Shown here in pieces: positions 16,593-25,345 of a DNA stretch of 64,000 nt. The DNA comes from Paenibacillus roseus (GTDB lineage Bacteria; Bacillota; Bacilli; Paenibacillales; Paenibacillaceae). Location: NCBI RefSeq assembly GCF_016424485.1, contig NZ_JAELUP010000103.1:788782-852781 (forward strand), written 5' to 3'. The notes beneath the pieces were generated by a model. The model was not told where the DNA came from. It saw nothing but the letters and a program-made list of their open reading frames with translations, and did not search any database. A program made the position numbers and the translations under genes. Positions within the stretch are counted from its first letter, which is position 1. Each line of letters opens with the position of its first letter.

Positions 16593-19205
16593 ATGGCAGA
16601 ACGTCAATCATCAGGGCGCACGGCACCACAGAAAAAAACGACGAAGAAAAAAGGGAAACGTAAGTTTACGCTCCGCAATACGCTGATCGTATTATTTTTT
16701 ACAGGGGCTCTGGTAGTCCTGTGCGGAATTATCGGATATTTCATTATCACCTTAAATGGCGAGAAGATTTTGAACGCAAATAAAGACCAGTTCAATTTTG
16801 CAGAGTCTTCCGTTGTTTACGACCGGGATGGCAATCAGATTTTGAAATTGTTCACGGATGAAAATCGGGAGAATGTAGAATATTCACAAATTCCCAAGCT
16901 GCTGGCCGATGCTTTTGTAGCTGTCGAGGACAGACGTTTTCGTGAGCACTCCGGCCTTGACTTTATATCAATCGGTCGGGCTGTCGTCAAAGATATTGTG
17001 GCCCGCAGTGCGGTAGAAGGCGGAAGTACGATTACGCAGCAGCTCGCTAAAAATATGTTTTTGAGTCATGACAAAACGATTTTGAGGAAAGCAACCGAGG
17101 CTTCAATCGCACTTGCGCTTGACCGCAATTTCACCAAGGATCAGATTTTGGAAATGTATTTGAACCGAATCTTCTTCGGCCAGCGCGCGAGCGGCATCAA
17201 GGCGGCGGCTGAGCTGTATTTTGGCAAGGAAGACCTTAACGATCTGGAAGTATGGGAGATTGCTACGCTGGCCGGAATTCCAAAAGCGCCAAGCGCGTTC
17301 AATCCGCTCAGCAACCCGGAGAAGTCCAAGGAGCGTCGTGCCGTCGTACTCCAGCTCATGTACGAGCAAGGGCTGATCACGAAATCGCAGATGGACGAAG
17401 CCAAGGCAGTTGATTATGACCCGGACAAAGCGAAGCGTCCGAATAATACCGTCTTTATGGCCTTTGTTGATTATGCAATAGACGAGGCAATGCGCGTGAC
17501 GAATAAGACAGAGGAAGAACTGCGTCTTGGCGGTTACGAAATTCATACGACGTTGAATGTCAAAGCGCAGACCATTATGGAAGATGAATTTAAAAATGAC
17601 GACAACTTTGAAAAGAGCGGTGACGAGCAGAAGGTCCAGGGAGCGATGATCGTGGCCGATCACCGGAATGGCGAGATAGAGGCTATGGTTGGCGGTCGTG
17701 ACTATGCGAAGAATGGCTGGAACAGGGTCGTTGTGCCTCGACAGCCTGGCTCTTCCTTCAAACCGATCACTTCTTACGGCCCGGCGTTGCAGTCAGGAAA
17801 CTGGTTCCCGTGGTCGACATTGCGGGATGATAAGGAATGTTTCAACGGATATTGCCCAAGCGACTCGAATCGGAACAAATATATCGGTCCGGTAAGCATG
17901 AGCCAGGCTATTAAGGAATCCCGCAATTTGCCTGCCGTATGGCTTCTTAATCAGATTGGGGTCGGCACAGGATTGGAGTTTGCCAAAAACCTGGGCTTTA
18001 ATCTCAGTTCGGAAGACCGCAACCTGGCCATTGCGCTGGGAGGCTTGACGCACGGCGTTACCCCAATGGAAATGACGCAAGCCTATAGCGTGTTTGCCAA
18101 TGGAGGGAAATCGGTTGACTTGCATACCATTACGCTTATCAAGGATAAAAACGGCCTAACGGAATATGAATATAAGGCTCCGAAAAGCAAGCAGCTGATG
18201 TCGCCGGAAGCCGCTTGGTACATGACGCAGATCTTGCAGGGTGTCACCGAGCAAGGCGGGACAGGGGCCCGGGCGAAGGTGAGCGGCAGACCGGTGGCAG
18301 GCAAGACGGGAACAACGCAGCATGGCATTCCCGGCCTGAAATCAGCAGCCAATCGAGATGTCTGGTTTGTCGGCTATACACCGGAATGGACAGCCGCTGT
18401 ATGGATGGGCTATGACAAGACCGACAAGGATCATCTGCTCAAGAAGAGCAGCGGACAGACTGTGGACTTTTTTACCAAGGTAATGAACGCGGCAATGAAA
18501 GATATGCCGAAGAGCAGCTTCAAGAAGCCGTCAGGCGTGAAGGAGACGAAGCCACCGACGGGGGTAAACGGTTTTAATGCCGTTTATATTCAGGAGCGAG
18601 GCGATGTCCAATTATCCTGGACAGCAGTAGAGGGCAGTAATGTCTCCTACCGGATATACAGGAAGGAAGCGTCTGAACCTGATTTCAAACGTATTCTTGA
18701 TCAGGTGGATGCGATTGCTGCCGAAGATATAAGCATTGAGCAAGGCAAGTCATATGAGTATTATGTGACGGCTTATGATGCGAATACCAAGCTGGAGAGC
18801 GCAAGCTCTGCAAAAGTGAAAGTTGATATTCCGATTGAGGAAATTCAGTTGCCAGATGATGTACTGAACCCTGGCGATCCGAATGCGCCTGGAAATGGTC
18901 AGCCTGAAGACGGGGGGAATGGCCAAGTGCCGCCAGACGGCACAGGTCAGCCTGACTCGGGCAATCCAGAGGGAGGCCAAGGCGAGACTCCTGGGGGAAG
19001 CCCCGGAGGGGAAGCTCCTAACGGCAACGATGGGGAATCTGCCCCCGGTTGGCTGGATAACGGAAATAGCGGGAACAGAAACGGAAACGGAAACGGCCAA
19101 GAGAACAATGCCAGAGGCAATAAGCCGGGTCGGGGAAACAACAGACCGGATGCAGGCAATCCTCATGAAAGTTCGAGTACATCAATTGTGCCGCCACAGG
19201 AATAA
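16593..19205 (+). CDS. Class A penicillin-binding protein (PBP1A family)
   Basis: 870 residues: basic cytoplasmic tail, one membrane helix (about 28-52), a GT51 glycosyltransferase with the catalytic Glu in VAVEDRRFREHSG (near 112), and a transpeptidase with PGSSFKP (Ser near 387), SRN and KTGT (near 571). A fibronectin-III-like domain (about 650-745) and a Gly/Asn/Pro-rich tail (about 750-870) follow. The enzyme polymerises and cross-links peptidoglycan outside the membrane. ATG 16593 is chosen because AAGGAGAAGGGAG is upstream; the frame stays open farther upstream to 16434, without a good site. The repetitive N/G-rich tail may interact with the wall. Confidence 0.93.
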   Translation: MAERQSSGRTAPQKKTTKKKGKRKFTLRNTLIVLFFTGALVVLCGIIGYFIITLNGEKILNANKDQFNFAESSVVYDRDGNQILKLFTDENRENVEYSQIPKLLADAFVAVEDRRFREHSGLDFISIGRAVVKDIVARSAVEGGSTITQQLAKNMFLSHDKTILRKATEASIALALDRNFTKDQILEMYLNRIFFGQRASGIKAAAELYFGKEDLNDLEVWEIATLAGIPKAPSAFNPLSNPEKSKERRAVVLQLMYEQGLITKSQMDEAKAVDYDPDKAKRPNNTVFMAFVDYAIDEAMRVTNKTEEELRLGGYEIHTTLNVKAQTIMEDEFKNDDNFEKSGDEQKVQGAMIVADHRNGEIEAMVGGRDYAKNGWNRVVVPRQPGSSFKPITSYGPALQSGNWFPWSTLRDDKECFNGYCPSDSNRNKYIGPVSMSQAIKESRNLPAVWLLNQIGVGTGLEFAKNLGFNLSSEDRNLAIALGGLTHGVTPMEMTQAYSVFANGGKSVDLHTITLIKDKNGLTEYEYKAPKSKQLMSPEAAWYMTQILQGVTEQGGTGARAKVSGRPVAGKTGTTQHGIPGLKSAANRDVWFVGYTPEWTAAVWMGYDKTDKDHLLKKSSGQTVDFFTKVMNAAMKDMPKSSFKKPSGVKETKPPTGVNGFNAVYIQERGDVQLSWTAVEGSNVSYRIYRKEASEPDFKRILDQVDAIAAEDISIEQGKSYEYYVTAYDANTKLESASSAKVKVDIPIEEIQLPDDVLNPGDPNAPGNGQPEDGGNGQVPPDGTGQPDSGNPEGGQGETPGGSPGGEAPNGNDGESAPGWLDNGNSGNRNGNGNGQENNARGNKPGRGNNRPDAGNPHESSSTSIVPPQE

Positions 19206-19220
19206 GATATATGCTAATGG

Positions 19221-19251
19221 CTGCTGCCGTCTCTACGGCAGCAGTTTTTTT
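19221..19251 (+). terminator. Terminator after the PBP gene
   Basis: CTGCTGCCGT, loop CTCT, ACGGCAGCAG and seven T: a perfect 10-bp stem, 15 bases after the stop codon. Confidence 0.95.
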
Positions 19252-19290
19252 GAAGATATAAGAATTTATAAAGTTTCCTTTGTAAATAAG

Positions 19291-19503
19291 GCTCAACCTA
19301 AAAATTAGTGGTTGACATCGAGGAGATAGCAGCAAAGGGGCAGAGGAATTCTGGAGAAACGAACGTGGTCGCCTTTAAAGAACGATTCCCCCTGCTAGCC
19401 TCTATCCTATACAGGAATCGGGCTTTAACAGCGATCGGAAGAATCCTCTGCCACGCAGCGTTCCCTCCTTACTAGAGGGCAACCACTAATTTTGGTTTTG
19501 AGC
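19291..19503 (-). repeat. MITE-like imperfect palindromic element, copy 2
   Basis: About 213 bp, the reverse complement of the element at 687-897. Shared blocks include GCAGAGGATTCTTCC, TTAAAGCCCGATTCC, CTCCAGAATTCCTCTGCC and the ends with AATTAGTGGTTG. The two copies differ by scattered substitutions and small indels around the centre, so they are not a recent duplication. It sits between the PBP terminator and the DUF402 promoter region. Confidence 0.8.
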
Positions 19504-19530
19504 CTTTTTATAAATGGCTTATATTTCAAC

Positions 19531-19580
19531 GCGAAACGAAGTTTTTGCCTGTCAAAGGCCGGCAAAGCCGCTTACGCTTG
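19531..19580 (+). repeat. REP-like palindromic repeat, full copy
   Basis: GCGAAACGAAG, TTTTTGCC, the loop TGTCAAAGGCC, then GGCAAAGCCGCTTACGC. The two arms are imperfect complements, forming a hairpin of about 15 bp. This is the clearest copy of a family with seven instances in the window. Confidence 0.75.
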
Positions 19581-19760
19581 GTTTATTTTGGTGTTTGGCT
19601 GGAGATGGACGTTAAGTTGTGGTAAGCTTTTTTTATAGATAAGAAAGTATAAAATGAAGTTATAATGGAGATTCTTATCTTTCTACGCTTCAATCGACTG
19701 GCGACGGCTGTATCAACATTTAAGGGGGCCGTCGTATCCTAACGGAGGGGTACGTTCCGT
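19581..19760 (+). promoter_or_regulatory. Upstream region of the DUF402 gene with a bracketed -10
   Basis: The rest of this 555-base gene-free stretch. TATAAT at 19661-19666 may be a -10 but has a poor -35. It lies between two perfect complements, AGATAAGAA (19637-19645) and TTCTTATCT (19672-19680), an arrangement that could be an operator or a hairpin around the start of transcription. Nothing else is recognised. Confidence 0.35.
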
Positions 19761-20318
19761 ATGAAAAGAAAATTTTCTGACCGGGCGAATTGGCGTCGTA
19801 TTCTCCGGAAAAGTTACTCTTGCCTGTCTATGGACGGCGATGAATTTAAAGGTCTGGTTACCTTTTACCGCATCCATGATTTGAGGGAGCCATTATGGAA
19901 AGAATATAACGGTCGCAGGTTATGTCTGGCTGACAAAGGATATTTATGGATGCAGCATTTCCCGAAGGGTGAACAGTTTGTCGTGACGACGATGTTTGAT
20001 GACAAGGGCCGTGTTGTGCAGTGGTATATTGATGTATGCAAAAATCAAGGCATGACCGATCAGCAGGTTCCCTGGTTCGATGATATGTATCTTGATGTTG
20101 TGGTGCTGCCAAGCGGAGAGGTCTTTCTGATGGATGAGGATGAACTTGAAGATGCGGTTCGCAGCGGCGACGTGTCGCACAAGGATGCGAATATGGCGCG
20201 CAAGACGGCAGGCAAGCTGCTTTCCGCTATACGCAACGGGCGTTTCAGGTATTTTACCCTCAGTTTGAAGCATCGTAAAACACTTGCAGACCGCATGGGC
20301 GGATATCAGGGATCATGA
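19761..20318 (+). CDS. DUF402 domain-containing protein
   Basis: 185 residues in the DUF402 family (FomD/Ntdp-like fold): WKEYNGRRLCLADKGYLWMQHFP and WYIDVCKNQG, then a D-D-MYLDVVVLPSGEVFLMDEDEL block. Some relatives hydrolyse nucleoside tri- and diphosphates (S. aureus Ntdp) using the conserved acidic residues, which appear present here. Start ATG follows AACGGAGGGG. It overlaps the next gene by four bases (ATGATGA region), so the two form an operon. The exact substrate is unknown. Confidence 0.75.
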   Translation: MKRKFSDRANWRRILRKSYSCLSMDGDEFKGLVTFYRIHDLREPLWKEYNGRRLCLADKGYLWMQHFPKGEQFVVTTMFDDKGRVVQWYIDVCKNQGMTDQQVPWFDDMYLDVVVLPSGEVFLMDEDELEDAVRSGDVSHKDANMARKTAGKLLSAIRNGRFRYFTLSLKHRKTLADRMGGYQGS

Positions 20319-20998
20319 TGAAGGATACTCGGGGGAATGTGCTTGCTGCTACTGTTTTGCCCGACATGAGCAAGCGCCGCGGCCGCCCGTTCAGGTTGCT
20401 GCTGCGCGCTTTCATTGTGTTGACCGCTGCTGTAGCAGGATGGAGCGGCTGGATGGCGTATTCAATTAGCTGCTTCCGTGATGTGTCCCCGGAGCTGGTG
20501 ACCGATACCGGGATTGTACTCGGAGCCGCCTTATGGAATGACAAGCCGTCCCCCGCCCTCCGAGAGAGGCTGGAGATGGCAGCCCGCTTGTACGCAGAGG
20601 GTAAGTTCAGCACGATTATTGTTTCGGGAGGCCCTGACCAGAACAGGTCGGTTCTTTCCGAAGCTGAGGGCATGCGCAATTATTTGCTGGACAAGGGCAT
20701 TCCAGAAGCAGTCATTCTGCTGGAGCCGGATTCAAAGACGACCTACCAGAATTTGCTGTTTAGCAAACAGATAATGGAGCAACACCATTTGCAGAGCGCG
20801 ACTGTAGTGACGCACGAATATCATGCGGCAAGGGCCAAGGATATCGCGAAGTTCGTAGGCATCCGGCCGCTTGCTGTATCTGGCGCTTCTTCAGTTGTGC
20901 TTTCCAAGACGTATAATCATTCCCGAGAGTATCTTGCTTTGACGAAGTGGAAGATAGACAAGCTGCTGCTGAGGCTGGGATTTTCTGCGCCTTTATAG
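20315..20998 (+). CDS. YdcF/SanA family (DUF218) membrane-anchored protein
   Basis: 227 residues. An N-terminal membrane helix (about residues 28-50) is followed by a DUF218 domain: TGIVLGAALWNDKPSPALRERL, a GPD motif in IIVSGGPDQN, SEAEGMRNYLLDKGIP, EPDSKTTYQNL and VTHEYHAARA. The family includes E. coli SanA, ElyC and YdcF, linked to envelope integrity; the biochemical activity is not settled. It should face the outside. It overlaps the DUF402 gene, so they are co-transcribed. Confidence 0.85.
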   Translation: MMKDTRGNVLAATVLPDMSKRRGRPFRLLLRAFIVLTAAVAGWSGWMAYSISCFRDVSPELVTDTGIVLGAALWNDKPSPALRERLEMAARLYAEGKFSTIIVSGGPDQNRSVLSEAEGMRNYLLDKGIPEAVILLEPDSKTTYQNLLFSKQIMEQHHLQSATVVTHEYHAARAKDIAKFVGIRPLAVSGASSVVLSKTYNHSREYLALTKWKIDKLLLRLGFSAPL

Positions 20999-21168
20999 CG
21001 GCTGGCTGCTTGCTTGTGCAGGTCAACCGGAGTGTCCCGTGTCTTTTGCAATTGTACTAATAGGACAGGCAAAGCCTGAATACATTGGTAATGCGGTGAA
21101 AAATAGATCCGGTTCGCAGCCTTGTGCGCTGACCGGATGCCGACGTTGCAAAGGATGGGGATGCTCTG

Positions 21169-22161
21169 ATGAATCCGAATACAGTGAGCAGCAGCGTACA
21201 GAAGAACGGTACCAGGCCGTCGAGACAAATTAATGTTGTGCTGCGCAGCCATTCTCAGGCAGCAGCCGTGCTACATGCAGTGGAAGAAGTTGAACCTGCC
21301 CAGGCTGCGATCAAGGCTCCTGCTCCCAATGACTCCTTCCAGGATATTCAGAAGGAGCTCGATCATATGGTCGGGCTGGATAATGTAAAGACGCTGGTGT
21401 ATGAAATTTATGCGCTGCTGCAAGTAACAAAACTGCGTGCGGAGGCAGGACTGACTGGGGGCTCGCACGTTTATCATATGATTTTCAAGGGCAATCCCGG
21501 GACGGGCAAAACGACGATTGCCAGAATCGTTGCCAAGCTGTTTCAGAAGATGGGCGTGCTCGCGAAGGGTCACCTGATTGAAGTCGAGCGTGCGGACCTT
21601 GTAGGCGAATATATTGGCCATACGGCGCAGAAAACGCGTGACCTGGTCAAGAAAGCGCTCGGTGGCGTTTTGTTTGTTGATGAAGCCTATAGTCTCGCTC
21701 GCGGCGGGGAAAAGGATTTTGGGAAGGAAGCGATTGATACGCTTGTGAAGTCCATGGAGGACCACAAAAATCAATTTGTATTAATATTGGCTGGCTATCC
21801 GCTTGAGATTGAAAACTTTTTGCTGACCAACCCCGGGCTCCCTTCCAGATTTCCGATTCAGATTGAATTTCCCGACTATTCGGTGGATCAACTTATACAA
21901 ATTGCTGAGTTGATGGCCAAGGAACGGGAATATAATCTGATGCCGCAGACGCTGTTCAAGCTGCGGGAGCATCTGATGCAGGAACGGGGAGCAAGCATCT
22001 ATGCGTTCAGCAACGCGCGTTACGTGCGGAATGTGATCGAGCGGTCCATCCGCTTTCAGGCAGTGCGGCTGCTTGGACACTATACATCCAGTTCACCGGG
22101 AAAGCAGGAGCTTATGGCGCTGCGGCCCGAAGATTTGAAATGGGAAACTAAAGCTAATTAA
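21169..22161 (+). CDS. spoVK: Stage V sporulation protein K, AAA ATPase
   Basis: 330 residues. A CbbX/SpoVK-type AAA ATPase with Walker A GNPGTGKTT near 108, Walker B VLFVDEAYSL near 168, and sensor regions (LILAGYP, NPGLPSRF). SpoVK is needed for spore maturation in B. subtilis. The N-terminal 60 residues are variable. The next genes, hflX and ynbB, follow in the same order as in B. subtilis. The 170 bases upstream hold no clear promoter. Confidence 0.93.
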   Translation: MNPNTVSSSVQKNGTRPSRQINVVLRSHSQAAAVLHAVEEVEPAQAAIKAPAPNDSFQDIQKELDHMVGLDNVKTLVYEIYALLQVTKLRAEAGLTGGSHVYHMIFKGNPGTGKTTIARIVAKLFQKMGVLAKGHLIEVERADLVGEYIGHTAQKTRDLVKKALGGVLFVDEAYSLARGGEKDFGKEAIDTLVKSMEDHKNQFVLILAGYPLEIENFLLTNPGLPSRFPIQIEFPDYSVDQLIQIAELMAKEREYNLMPQTLFKLREHLMQERGASIYAFSNARYVRNVIERSIRFQAVRLLGHYTSSSPGKQELMALRPEDLKWETKAN

Positions 22162-22178
22162 GGAGACAACGAACTTCA

Positions 22179-23459
22179 ATGCGTCCAACGACCCATGAGA
22201 CCGACTATGAGCTTCACGATCGCGCGGTGCTGGTGAGTCTTGTTACTCAAGCAGTAAAACGCAGCGGCATCAATACAGAGCATTCCCTTCAGGAACTGGT
22301 CAATCTGGCCGAGACGGCGGGCGTCGAAGTGCTGACGACTATAACTCAGAATCTGGAAACGCCGGATACCAGATGGTTTATCGGCAAAGGCAAGGTCGAG
22401 GAGCTTCGGGCAGCAACTGGAGAGCTTGGAGCAACGACTGTCATCTTTGACCAGGAACTGTCCGGCGCTCAAGTGCGCAACCTGGAGGAGACGCTTGATT
22501 TGAAGATTATTGACCGGACACAGCTTATTCTGGATATTTTCGCCCAGCGCGCCAAGACGCGTGAAGGGATTATCCAGGTGGAACTGGCGCAGCTCAGCTA
22601 CTTGCTGCCGCGCTTGTCTGGTCACGGGAAAAATCTGTCCCGACTGGGGGGCGGAATCGGCACTAGAGGGCCGGGTGAAACGAAGCTGGAGACCGACCGC
22701 AGACATATTCGTGACCGCATTTCAGATTTGAAGTCGCTGCTGCAAGAGGTTGTACGGCATCGCCAGTTGCACCGGGAGCGCCGCCGCAAGACGGGTATTA
22801 CCCAGGTTGCGCTTGTAGGTTATACGAACGCCGGTAAATCAACGCTGCTGCGCGAGCTCACAGCTGCAGATGTCTATGTGGAGAACCAGCTTTTTGCTAC
22901 ACTAGACCCAACTTCCCGTACCTTGGAGCTTCCAAGCGGCAAAGAGGTTATACTGACGGACACCGTTGGTTTTATTCAAAATTTGCCTCATGATCTGGTA
23001 GCGGCATTTCGCGCTACACTAGAGGAAGTTTGTGAGGCAGATCTCGTTCTTCACGTTGTAGACAGTTCCTCGGAGATGCGTGATGAGCAAATGAAGGTTG
23101 TCCAGGGCATACTCGGTGATCTTGGAGCGGCAGACAAGCCGCAAATTACAGTGTTTAACAAAAAGGACGCTGTAACCAATAGAGACGAATTTATGGCCGG
23201 TGTCGATTCGATTTGGATCAGTGCGTTTTCGCGGGATGATTTGGACCAGTTGAGTAACATGATTCAGCTTCGCCTGTCTGGTGACACGATGACCTTTGCT
23301 CTGCCGGTCGACCGCGGAGACCTGATTGCGCTTGCTTACCGCTGCGGAGAGGTAACCGGGCAGCAGGTTGAAGAGGACAGGATGCTTCTGACCATTGAGC
23401 TGAATAAACAGGATTTTCAAGTACATGGTTATAAGCTGCGCGAATATATGGAAACGTAA
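22179..23459 (+). CDS. hflX: Ribosome-associated GTPase HflX
   Basis: 426 residues. HflX N-terminal domain with WFIGKGKVEEL and RLGGGIGTRGPGETKLE, then a GTPase domain: G1 GYTNAGKST near 214, FATLDPTSR, DTVGFIQNLPHDLV and NKKD. HflX splits stalled ribosomes during stress. The start follows AAGGAGACAACG, 17 bases after spoVK. The frame ends in a stop that overlaps the ribosome binding site of the next gene (TAAGGAGA). Confidence 0.97.
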   Translation: MRPTTHETDYELHDRAVLVSLVTQAVKRSGINTEHSLQELVNLAETAGVEVLTTITQNLETPDTRWFIGKGKVEELRAATGELGATTVIFDQELSGAQVRNLEETLDLKIIDRTQLILDIFAQRAKTREGIIQVELAQLSYLLPRLSGHGKNLSRLGGGIGTRGPGETKLETDRRHIRDRISDLKSLLQEVVRHRQLHRERRRKTGITQVALVGYTNAGKSTLLRELTAADVYVENQLFATLDPTSRTLELPSGKEVILTDTVGFIQNLPHDLVAAFRATLEEVCEADLVLHVVDSSSEMRDEQMKVVQGILGDLGAADKPQITVFNKKDAVTNRDEFMAGVDSIWISAFSRDDLDQLSNMIQLRLSGDTMTFALPVDRGDLIALAYRCGEVTGQQVEEDRMLLTIELNKQDFQVHGYKLREYMET

Positions 23460-23478
23460 GGAGAATCAAAGATACATC

Positions 23479-24765
23479 GTGAATAATCAGGAACGATCAG
23501 GCTGGGAGCTGCTGGAGCAGTGGGCGGAGCATGCGGAGGCGCTTGCTGCGCCCCGGCTTCGGGAGTTGGACCGAACAGCAGAGCGCAATCATTGGAAAGT
23601 AATCAGAGCGTTTCAAAAATTTAAGGTCAGTGATTTTCATTTTTCCGGCTCGACCGGCTACGGTTATAATGATCGGGGACGTGAAGTGCTTGATGAAGTA
23701 TATGCAGAGGTATTTGGAGCTGAAGCAGCGCTTGTAAGACCCCATTTTGCTTCCGGAACGCATACGATCAGCTGTGCGTTGTTTGGCGCGCTTAGACCCG
23801 GAGATGAGTTGCTGTACATTACAGGGAGACCTTATGATACCCTGCACAAGGTAATTGGCAACGAGGGAGACGGCAACGGTTCGTTAAAAGACTGGGGCAT
23901 TACATATTCAGAAGTAGCTTTGCTGGAGGACCGGGGGATTGACTGGGCCCAGGTTGAACGGTCAATCAGCAGCAAGACTAAGGTAATTGGCATTCAGCGC
24001 TCGCGCGGCTATGCATGGCGCAGCTCCTTGTCTGTTGCAGAAATCGGCGAGATGGTTAAAAGGATAAGACAGCTAAAACCGGATTGCATCATATTCGTAG
24101 ATAACTGCTATGGAGAGTTTACGGAGGAGTTGGAGCCTACCCAGGTAGGTGTGGACTTAATGGCAGGCTCTCTGATCAAAAACCCTGGCGGCGGTCTTGC
24201 GAGTACTGGCGGTTACATTTGCGGACGCGCGGATTTGGTCGAGAAAGCTTCCTACAGGCTGACAGCACCAGGCATCGGGGGAGAGGTCGGGGCTATGCTT
24301 GGCACATTAAGAGCAACCTACCAAGGTTTGTTTCTTGCTCCGCATCTCGTTGGACAAGCTCTGCGTGGAGCAGTGTTCGCGGCTGCCTTGCTGGAGCTTT
24401 TGGGCTTCGATTCGAATCCCTCCTGGGACGCCCAACGCTCGGATTTGATTCAGGCTATCCGGTTTGGCCGCGAGGATGCGCTGATTGCATTTGTACAAGG
24501 AATTCAGCGGGCTGCGGCTGTTGATGCGCATGTCGTTCCTGAGCCGTGGGACATGCCCGGATATGATTATCCGGTTATTATGGCTGCCGGTACGTTCATT
24601 CAAGGGGGCAGTCTGGAACTTTCAGCCGATGCGCCGATTCGTGAGCCGTATATTGCCTATATGCAGGGCGGGCTTACTTATAGCCACGTGAAGTTCGGCG
24701 TGTTGACTGCACTTTTGGAGATGCAAAAACGCGGAATTATTGTGATTAAACCTAACATGACTTGA
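23479..24765 (+). CDS. Methionine gamma-lyase family PLP enzyme (YnbB type)
   Basis: 428 residues. The family known as aluminium resistance protein or YnbB: RPHFASGTHTISCALFGALRPGD, RSRGYAWRSS, DNCYGEF, and the PLP lysine in GSLIKNPGGG (near 234). It resembles cystathionine/methionine gamma-lyases in fold; the natural substrate is not established. GTG 23479 is taken as start, with AAGGAGA 14 bases upstream, which is a long spacing; the frame remains open back to an ATG at 23425 inside hflX. The final codons overlap the glnR promoter. Confidence 0.85.
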   Translation: MNNQERSGWELLEQWAEHAEALAAPRLRELDRTAERNHWKVIRAFQKFKVSDFHFSGSTGYGYNDRGREVLDEVYAEVFGAEAALVRPHFASGTHTISCALFGALRPGDELLYITGRPYDTLHKVIGNEGDGNGSLKDWGITYSEVALLEDRGIDWAQVERSISSKTKVIGIQRSRGYAWRSSLSVAEIGEMVKRIRQLKPDCIIFVDNCYGEFTEELEPTQVGVDLMAGSLIKNPGGGLASTGGYICGRADLVEKASYRLTAPGIGGEVGAMLGTLRATYQGLFLAPHLVGQALRGAVFAAALLELLGFDSNPSWDAQRSDLIQAIRFGREDALIAFVQGIQRAAAVDAHVVPEPWDMPGYDYPVIMAAGTFIQGGSLELSADAPIREPYIAYMQGGLTYSHVKFGVLTALLEMQKRGIIVIKPNMT

Positions 24766-24790
24766 CATGTTTTTGGTAGGGAGTTACAAT
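24762..24790 (+). promoter_or_regulatory. Sigma-A promoter of glnRA
   Basis: TTGACA at 24762-24767 and TACAAT at 24785-24790 with exactly 17 bases between them. The -35 covers the stop codon of the preceding gene. I looked for a GlnR/TnrA box (TGTNA-N7-TNACA) here and saw only half-sites. Confidence 0.8.
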
Positions 24791-24825
24791 AAAAACATAT
24801 CACAAGGATTGGAAGGTAGATGTAC

Positions 24826-25239
24826 ATGGCTGACGAAATACGCAGGAATATGGCATTATTTCCTATCGGAATCGTTATGAAGCTGACGGATTTAACTGCG
24901 AGACAAATCCGGTATTATGAGCAGCATGAATTGATTGTACCCGCTCGTACGAATGGCAATCAGCGTCTGTTTTCATTTAACGATGTTGAGCGCCTCCTGG
25001 AAATTAAATCATTGATTGAGAAAGGCGTTAATATCGCCGGCATTAAACAAGTTATGAATCCGGTTTCCAAAGAATCTGAGGAAGCTACGGTTATTACAGA
25101 CCAGACGGAGACCAAACGCAGGGAACTCTCGGATACACAACTTCACCGCTTGTTAAAGCAGCAGCTTCTTGAGAAGAGACCGGGTAAAGCTTCTCTGATT
25201 CAAGGCCAACTATCCCGATTTTACAGTACCAGGCCTTAA
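24826..25239 (+). CDS. glnR: Nitrogen repressor GlnR, MerR family
   Basis: 137 residues from ATG 24826. The MerR-type helix-turn-helix reads MKLTDLTARQIRYYEQHELI, followed by the wing (ARTNGNQRLFSFNDVERL). The short C-terminus ends in SLIQGQLSRF, typical of the GlnR tail that senses feedback-inhibited glutamine synthetase. It represses glnRA and other nitrogen genes in Bacillus. ATG 24826 has GGAAGG 9 bases upstream; an ATG two codons earlier is too close to that site. glnA follows. Confidence 0.95.
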   Translation: MADEIRRNMALFPIGIVMKLTDLTARQIRYYEQHELIVPARTNGNQRLFSFNDVERLLEIKSLIEKGVNIAGIKQVMNPVSKESEEATVITDQTETKRRELSDTQLHRLLKQQLLEKRPGKASLIQGQLSRFYSTRP

Positions 25240-25345
25240 AGGTTTGGCTAAGGACCGGATAAAGGTGTAAAGCAATGAAGGCTAGAGAAGTCATTGGCAA
25301 AGCAGCCAAATCATAAAACCAGATCAGGTTGAAGGAGAGGATTCT

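Noticed and set aside
21039..21233. 64-codon frame overlapping the spoVK start
   Set aside because: No ribosome binding site and no recognisable protein; it runs across the well-supported spoVK N-terminus in another frame.
24762..24820. GlnR/TnrA operator before glnR
   Set aside because: Only half-sites of TGTNA-N7-TNACA are seen; the full palindrome is not there.
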